A stretch of DNA of 64,000 bases from Comamonadaceae bacterium OS-1. Its GTDB lineage: Bacteria > Pseudomonadota > Gammaproteobacteria > Burkholderiales > Burkholderiaceae_C. The notes under the pieces were generated by a model. That model was given only the letters and a program-made list of their open reading frames with translations, made no database searches and was not told the origin of the DNA. The stretch covers positions 1,674,001 to 1,738,000 of the forward strand of contig AP026969.1 in the NCBI GenBank assembly GCA_027923965.1. The letters are read 5' to 3'. Position numbers and translations under genes: made by a program. Shown piece after piece: positions 60,403-64,000 of the stretch (the first letter of the stretch is position 1; each line of letters starts with the position of its first letter).

Positions 60403-62144
60403 GCGTTGCTGAGGTAGCGCCGCACATCCAGCGCCGCCGCGGCTTTCTTCTCTACCGGCCAGGGCTCGCCATGCAGTTGCGCTGCCAGCAGCTCGGCGCA
60501 CAGGTGGGCAAAGCTCAAACCGCGCGAACCCATGGCTGTGCTGGCCCACAGGCCGGGGGCGATGGGGCCCACCATGGGCAAACGGTCCGGGGCCGCGCAG
60601 CGGATGCCGGCCCAGGCCTGCACCGTGCCGTCTTTGAACTGGCTTTGCAGGGCGCTGGCTGCGTCGGGTAGCAGCACCTGCAGGCGCTCCCAATTGGCCT
60701 GGTGGTCGTCTGCGGTGATGCTGGCAACGGCGTTGTCGCGTTCGTAGCTGGCACCCATCACCCAGGTACGGCCCTGCGGCGTGGGCAGGTCAGGGAGGAA
60801 GCTGCCGTGGCCGTTGGCGGGGTAGGGCGGCAAAGTCTCGGTGCCACGCAGTCCCATGGATACCTGGCCACGGATGGCTTGCAGGGGCAGATCGATACCG
60901 GTGATGGCGCGACTGGCCAGCGCGGCGGCTATCACCACCAGCGGGGCCTGGGCCAGCACCTGGCCTTGCGCATCCAGCACCTGCCAGCCTTCGGGTGTGG
61001 CTTGTAATTTGTCCACCTGCGTGCCGCCTTGCCAGGTGATACGCGGGTGGGCCAGCCAGGCCTGCACCAGGCGTGCGGGCTTGATCCAGCCTGCGTGGGC
61101 ATGCCACAGGGGGTAGCCATCGGCCTGCCATTCCTGCACGCCCGAGGGCTGCCAGTCCTGGTTGATTTCCAACAGCGCCTGCGCCTGCTGCAATGTGGAC
61201 CGCACGCCGCTGCGCGACAGCCGCGAGGCCAGGTTGTCGTCTTTGGACACCAGCGGTGCCAGCAGCCCGCCGGGCAGGCCGGAGGCCCCGGCGGCGGGGG
61301 CCGAGGCGGCATCCAGCACCGTCACCCGCCAGCCGCGCCGCGCCAGGCTGGCGGCCACGGCGGCACCGGCCAGGCCTGCGCCAATGACGATGCAGTGGCT
61401 GGGAGTCGATATCGGGATGGCCTCCGCCTTGCGGGGCTCCCAAGGGGGGTTGAACTGGCCCTGCAGGTTGTCGCGCTTGGGCGGTACGCCTGGGGTCTTT
61501 TGCACCGTAAAGCCGCACTGGGTCAGGCCGTCGCGCACAGCGCGGGCGATGGTCCAGGTGGCAACCCAGGTGCCGCGTCGGCAGCGGCGGGCCACGGCTT
61601 TCAGGGTGTGCAGGCTCCAGATGTCGGGGTTGCGCTGTGGGCTGAAGCCGTCCAGGTACACACTGTCGGCCTCGAAAGCCATCTCGCGCAGCATGGCCTG
61701 GGCATCGCCTATGCACAGGGTCAACACCACCTGGCCGCCCTCGAACACCAGGCGGTGAAAGCCCGGCGTCAGGCCCCACCACTGGGCGTGGAGCTGGGTG
61801 GCCAATGGCTGGAGTTCGGGATCGGTAGGCAGGCTGCGCAGCAGGTCCTCGGCGCTGGCGGGCCAGGCTTCGATGGAGACGAAATGCAAAAGCCGGGGCC
61901 TTTGCGGGTCGGCCCGCCAGGCGGCCCAGGTAACCAGAAAGTTCAGGCCCAGGCCAAAGCCGGTCTCCAGAATGCGCCATTGCGGCTGGTCGGCCCAGGC
62001 GGCGGGCAGGCCGCAGCCGTGGAAAAACACCTCGCGGGCCTGCGCCAGCCCGCCACCTTCGCTGTGGTAGCGGTCGTTAAAGCGTGGGCTGAACGGCGTG
62101 CCGTCGGGCAGCCAGTCTATGGGTTCCCCCCCAGGCTTGCCCAC
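60399..62144 (-). CDS. mnmC: tRNA 5-methylaminomethyl-2-thiouridine modification protein MnmC
   Basis: 581 residues from a GTG at 62144 (MGKPGGEPIDWLPDGTPFSPRF). N-terminal methyltransferase domain (about 1-240) with ILETGFGLGLNFLVTW and SVYLDGFSPQRNPDIW; C-terminal FAD oxidase (about 250-580) with CIVIGAGLAGAAVAASLARRG and ASTAMGSRGLSFAHL. It finishes the wobble uridine modification of tRNA. The GTG has GGAGG nine bases upstream, and that sequence belongs to the repeat at 62121. An upstream ATG at 62234 gives a 30-residue extension encoded by the repeat. Confidence 0.9.
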   Translation of the reverse strand: MGKPGGEPIDWLPDGTPFSPRFNDRYHSEGGGLAQAREVFFHGCGLPAAWADQPQWRILETGFGLGLNFLVTWAAWRADPQRPRLLHFVSIEAWPASAEDLLRSLPTDPELQPLATQLHAQWWGLTPGFHRLVFEGGQVVLTLCIGDAQAMLREMAFEADSVYLDGFSPQRNPDIWSLHTLKAVARRCRRGTWVATWTIARAVRDGLTQCGFTVQKTPGVPPKRDNLQGQFNPPWEPRKAEAIPISTPSHCIVIGAGLAGAAVAASLARRGWRVTVLDAASAPAAGASGLPGGLLAPLVSKDDNLASRLSRSGVRSTLQQAQALLEINQDWQPSGVQEWQADGYPLWHAHAGWIKPARLVQAWLAHPRITWQGGTQVDKLQATPEGWQVLDAQGQVLAQAPLVVIAAALASRAITGIDLPLQAIRGQVSMGLRGTETLPPYPANGHGSFLPDLPTPQGRTWVMGASYERDNAVASITADDHQANWERLQVLLPDAASALQSQFKDGTVQAWAGIRCAAPDRLPMVGPIAPGLWASTAMGSRGLSFAHLCAELLAAQLHGEPWPVEKKAAAALDVRRYLSNA

Positions 62145-62204
62145 TTCGTGTGGCCTCCAACCCCCTGCAGGGGGCGAATCCGATGGTCCGGCGGAGCCGG
62201 TCCC
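62121..62204. repeat. Second repeat family, copy 2 (provides mnmC start region)
   Basis: Reverse complement reads CCGGCTCCGCCGGACC, TCGCCCCCTGCAGGGGGTTGGAGG and CAAGCCTGGGGGGGAAC, matching 32264-32340 in order. It contains the Shine-Dalgarno site and the start codon of mnmC. Confidence 0.82.
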
Positions 62205-62254
62205 ATGGATTCCCTGGCTGGGGACGTTCCGCACGCTGAGCGCTATACCGATGA

Positions 62255-62527
62255 TCAGGCAGCAGGGGGCACGTAGCCTTGGGCGGCATCGGCACCGCTG
62301 CCGAAGAAATGGTTTTCCATCTGGCGGGCCAGGTACTGGCGGGCGCGCAGGTCGGCCAGGTTCAGGCGGTTTTCATTCACCAGCATGGTCTGGTGCTTGA
62401 GCCAGGCGGCCCAGGCTTCCTTGCTGACGTTTTCCCACAGGCGCTTGCCCAGGTCGCCGGGGTAGGGCGGAAAGTCGAGGCCTTCGGCTTCTTTGTCGAG
62501 TTTGATGCAGTGGACCATGCGTGCCAT
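62255..62527 (-). CDS. Fe(2+)-trafficking / oxidative damage protection protein YggX
   Basis: 90 residues, [59 protein letters not shown]... is the full YggX family sequence with conserved C7. Small cytoplasmic protein that protects iron-sulfur clusters from oxidation. It lies upstream of mnmC on the same strand. Confidence 0.94.
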   Translation of the reverse strand: MARMVHCIKLDKEAEGLDFPPYPGDLGKRLWENVSKEAWAAWLKHQTMLVNENRLNLADLRARQYLARQMENHFFGSGADAAQGYVPPAA

Positions 62528-62716
62528 GTGGGAGCCTTGTAGATTTTGGAAGGGAAGGGCGAGCCGGGTGGGCCCGCAATGCAGGGGGCGACTTTAGCAA
62601 TCTTTTGAAGCCCGCTGGCCGGGATGGTTTCGCCGCCTTTACAGAACTTCATTCCCTGCACGTAGGCCAAACGGGCGGCCAGGCGTTGTAGATACATTAC
62701 TTTTCTGGAGTTCCCC

Positions 62717-62917
62717 ATGCGTGCCTTAGCCTTTGTTGTTGTGTTGGTCGCTTCCTTGTCCGGATGTGCCGTCGTGCCTTACGGCCCCGGTGTGTACGGC
62801 CCGGGCGTCGTGGTGCAGCCCCAGGTGGTGTACTCCGGTGGGTACTATTACGGCCACGGTGGCGGCTACGGCCATGGCGGCGGGTATGGCCGGGGTTGGG
62901 GCGGTCGGGGGCGCTAA
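62717..62917 (+). CDS. Small Gly/Tyr-rich lipoprotein
   Basis: 66 residues. Signal peptide MRALAFVVVLVASLSGC with lipobox LSGC, then VVPYGPGVYGPGVVVQPQVVY and a Gly/Tyr/His-rich tail (YYYGHGGGYGHGGGYGRG). CTGGAGTTCCCC precedes the ATG. Outer-membrane or periplasmic lipoprotein of unknown role; the His/Gly tail might bind metal (guess). Confidence 0.7.
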   Translation: MRALAFVVVLVASLSGCAVVPYGPGVYGPGVVVQPQVVYSGGYYYGHGGGYGHGGGYGRGWGGRGR

Positions 62918-63036
62918 GTCCCTCTGGATTCGTCTCTATATTCAAAATCCAGCTAACCAAACAAATAATCAGTCGTTTGAGAATGAAGCGGCGGGCCAGA
63001 CAATAAAGGACAACTCTTTTATCGTCTGGTAACCGC
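62918..63036. promoter_or_regulatory. AT-richer leader before the sulfate-binding gene
   Basis: 119 bases with AAATCCAGCTAACCAAACAAATAATCAG and AATAAAGGACAACTC; likely promoter region and Shine-Dalgarno site (AAAGGA) for the sulfate-binding gene. CysB-type control would be usual for this gene, but no specific box is clear. Confidence 0.4.
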
Positions 63037-64000
63037 ATGCCCACTTCTCTGTTTCGCTCGAAATCATCCGTTCGTGCCCTGTTCGCCGGTTTGTTGCTGG
63101 CCGTCAGCGGCATGGCATCGGCGCAGCAAACCACGCTGCTCAATGGCTCGTATGACGTGGCGCGGGAGTTCTACAAGGACTACAACGCCGCCTTCGTGGC
63201 CCACATCAAGAAGACCACCGGCAAGGACGTGAAAATCGACCAGTCGCACGCGGGCTCCAGCGCCATTGCGCGCTCGGTGGCCGAGGGGCTGGATGCCGAT
63301 GTGGTGACCATGAACACCTCCACCGACATCGACTTCCTGGCCGAAAAGGGCGTGGTCGCCAAAGACTGGAACAAGAAGTTCCCGGGCAACGCCTCGCCCA
63401 CCACCTCCACCATGCTGTTTCTGGTGCGCAACGGCAACCCCAAGGGCATCAAGGACTGGGACGACCTGGTCAAGCCCGGCATCCAGGTGGTGGTGGTGAA
63501 CCCCAAAACCGGTGGCAATGGCCGCTACGCCTACCTGGCCGCCTGGGGCTACGCCAAGAAGAAGGGCGGCACCGACGCGCAGGCCGCCGACTTCGTATCC
63601 AAGCTGTACAAGAACGTGCCGGTGCTGGCCCAGGGTGGGCGCGCCGCCACCACCACCTTTTTGCAGCGCAATATCGGCGACGTGCTGGTGACCTTTGAGT
63701 CCGAAGTGGTGTCGATCGACCGTGAATTCGGTGCAGGCAAGGTCGATGCCATCCACCCCAGCATCAGCGTGGTGGCGGAGAACCCGGTGGCCGTGGTGGA
63801 GCGCACCGTGGCCAAGAAGGGCACGCAAGCCCTGGCCAAGGAGTACCTGGACTACCTGTATTCAGACGAAGCGCAGGAAATCGCCGCCAAGCACGCCCTG
63901 CGCCCGCGCAACGAGGCCATCCTGAAGAAGTACGCCGCCGTATTCAAGCCCATCCAGCTGTTCACCGTGAATGAGCTGTTTGGCAGCCTGGGCGAAGCGC
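63037..64000 (+). CDS. sbp: Sulfate-binding protein (3' end outside the window)
   Basis: 321 codons visible of a protein of about 335. Signal peptide MPTSLFRSKSSVRALFAGLLLAVSGMASAQ. Mature motifs LLNGSYDVAREFYKDYNAAF, QSHAGSSAIARSVAEGLDADVVTMN and FLQRNIGDVLVTFESEVVS are those of Sbp/CysP. Periplasmic sulfate (or thiosulfate) binding protein of the CysTWA transporter; the permease and ATPase genes probably follow beyond 64000. Confidence 0.94.
   Translation, partial: MPTSLFRSKSSVRALFAGLLLAVSGMASAQQTTLLNGSYDVAREFYKDYNAAFVAHIKKTTGKDVKIDQSHAGSSAIARSVAEGLDADVVTMNTSTDIDFLAEKGVVAKDWNKKFPGNASPTTSTMLFLVRNGNPKGIKDWDDLVKPGIQVVVVNPKTGGNGRYAYLAAWGYAKKKGGTDAQAADFVSKLYKNVPVLAQGGRAATTTFLQRNIGDVLVTFESEVVSIDREFGAGKVDAIHPSISVVAENPVAVVERTVAKKGTQALAKEYLDYLYSDEAQEIAAKHALRPRNEAILKKYAAVFKPIQLFTVNELFGSLGEA

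Noticed and set aside
1..64000. CRISPR arrays, tRNA or rRNA genes, prophage or transposase genes
   Set aside because: No regularly spaced direct repeats, no cloverleaf with TTCGANTC-type arm, and no transposase, integrase or phage structural motifs were found on reading both strands.

Overview
This window is a GC-rich bacterial chromosome segment, most probably from a betaproteobacterium of the family Comamonadaceae (Rhodoferax-like). That assignment is inferred from the style of the housekeeping proteins, the Bug-type binding protein, the branched-chain transporter layout and the intergenic repeats. No tRNA, rRNA, CRISPR array, transposase or phage gene was seen.

Layout. 1-3.1 kb: end of the phosphate regulon (pstB end, phoU, phoB, phoR). 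3.1-7.1 kb: a GT-C type glycosyltransferase, rpmE2, rho and trxA on the minus strand. 7.2-16.0 kb: an AddB/AddA-like nuclease and helicase pair split by a LysR-HAD-MFS block. 16.0-17.7 kb: gene-poor, holding two long inverted repeat arms and an AT-richer stretch. 17.7-27.5 kb: accessory genes, namely a SRPBCC protein, a RibD-type reductase, a flavoprotein, a predicted HEPN plus OST-HTH RNA-targeting protein, a decayed DMT gene fragment, a GAF-GGDEF diguanylate cyclase, a DMT exporter and a 1234-residue patatin-like membrane protein. 27.6 kb: the 4.5S SRP RNA gene (minus strand), not a protein gene. 27.7-34.6 kb: a glucarate catabolism cluster (LacI regulator, Bug protein, gudD, garL, garR, ttuD). 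34.6-37.4 kb: dnaX-ybaB-recR. 37.5-44.9 kb: a binding protein, mltD-gloB facing a yafS-like methyltransferase, rnhA, sbcB and a PHB-depolymerase-like esterase. 44.9-53.1 kb: a haloacid dehalogenase, a LysR regulator and an acyl-CoA ligase joined to a complete branched-chain-amino-acid type ABC transporter. 53.2-56.1 kb: two divergent SsuA/TauA-like binding proteins and a class II aldolase. 56.2-62.5 kb: UspA, an EamA exporter, ETF-ubiquinone oxidoreductase, an SDR, mnmC and yggX. 62.7-64 kb: a tiny lipoprotein and the start of a sulfate-binding protein.

How genes work together. The 27.7-34.6 kb block encodes a near-complete route from glucarate to 2-phosphoglycerate or pyruvate: uptake protein, dehydratase, aldolase, tartronate semialdehyde reductase and glycerate kinase. 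Two LacI-type palindromes precede the Bug gene. The acyl-CoA ligase and liv genes look like one operon that imports and activates an organic acid or amino-acid-derived acid.

The most striking non-gene feature is a family of about 17 dispersed two-hairpin repeats. They lie mostly at gene ends. Several supply stop codons, one supplies the ribosome binding site and start of garR, and two lie in frame inside the AddB-like and AddA-like genes. The best candidate for new biology is the HEPN plus OST-HTH protein at 20.5-21.3 kb.
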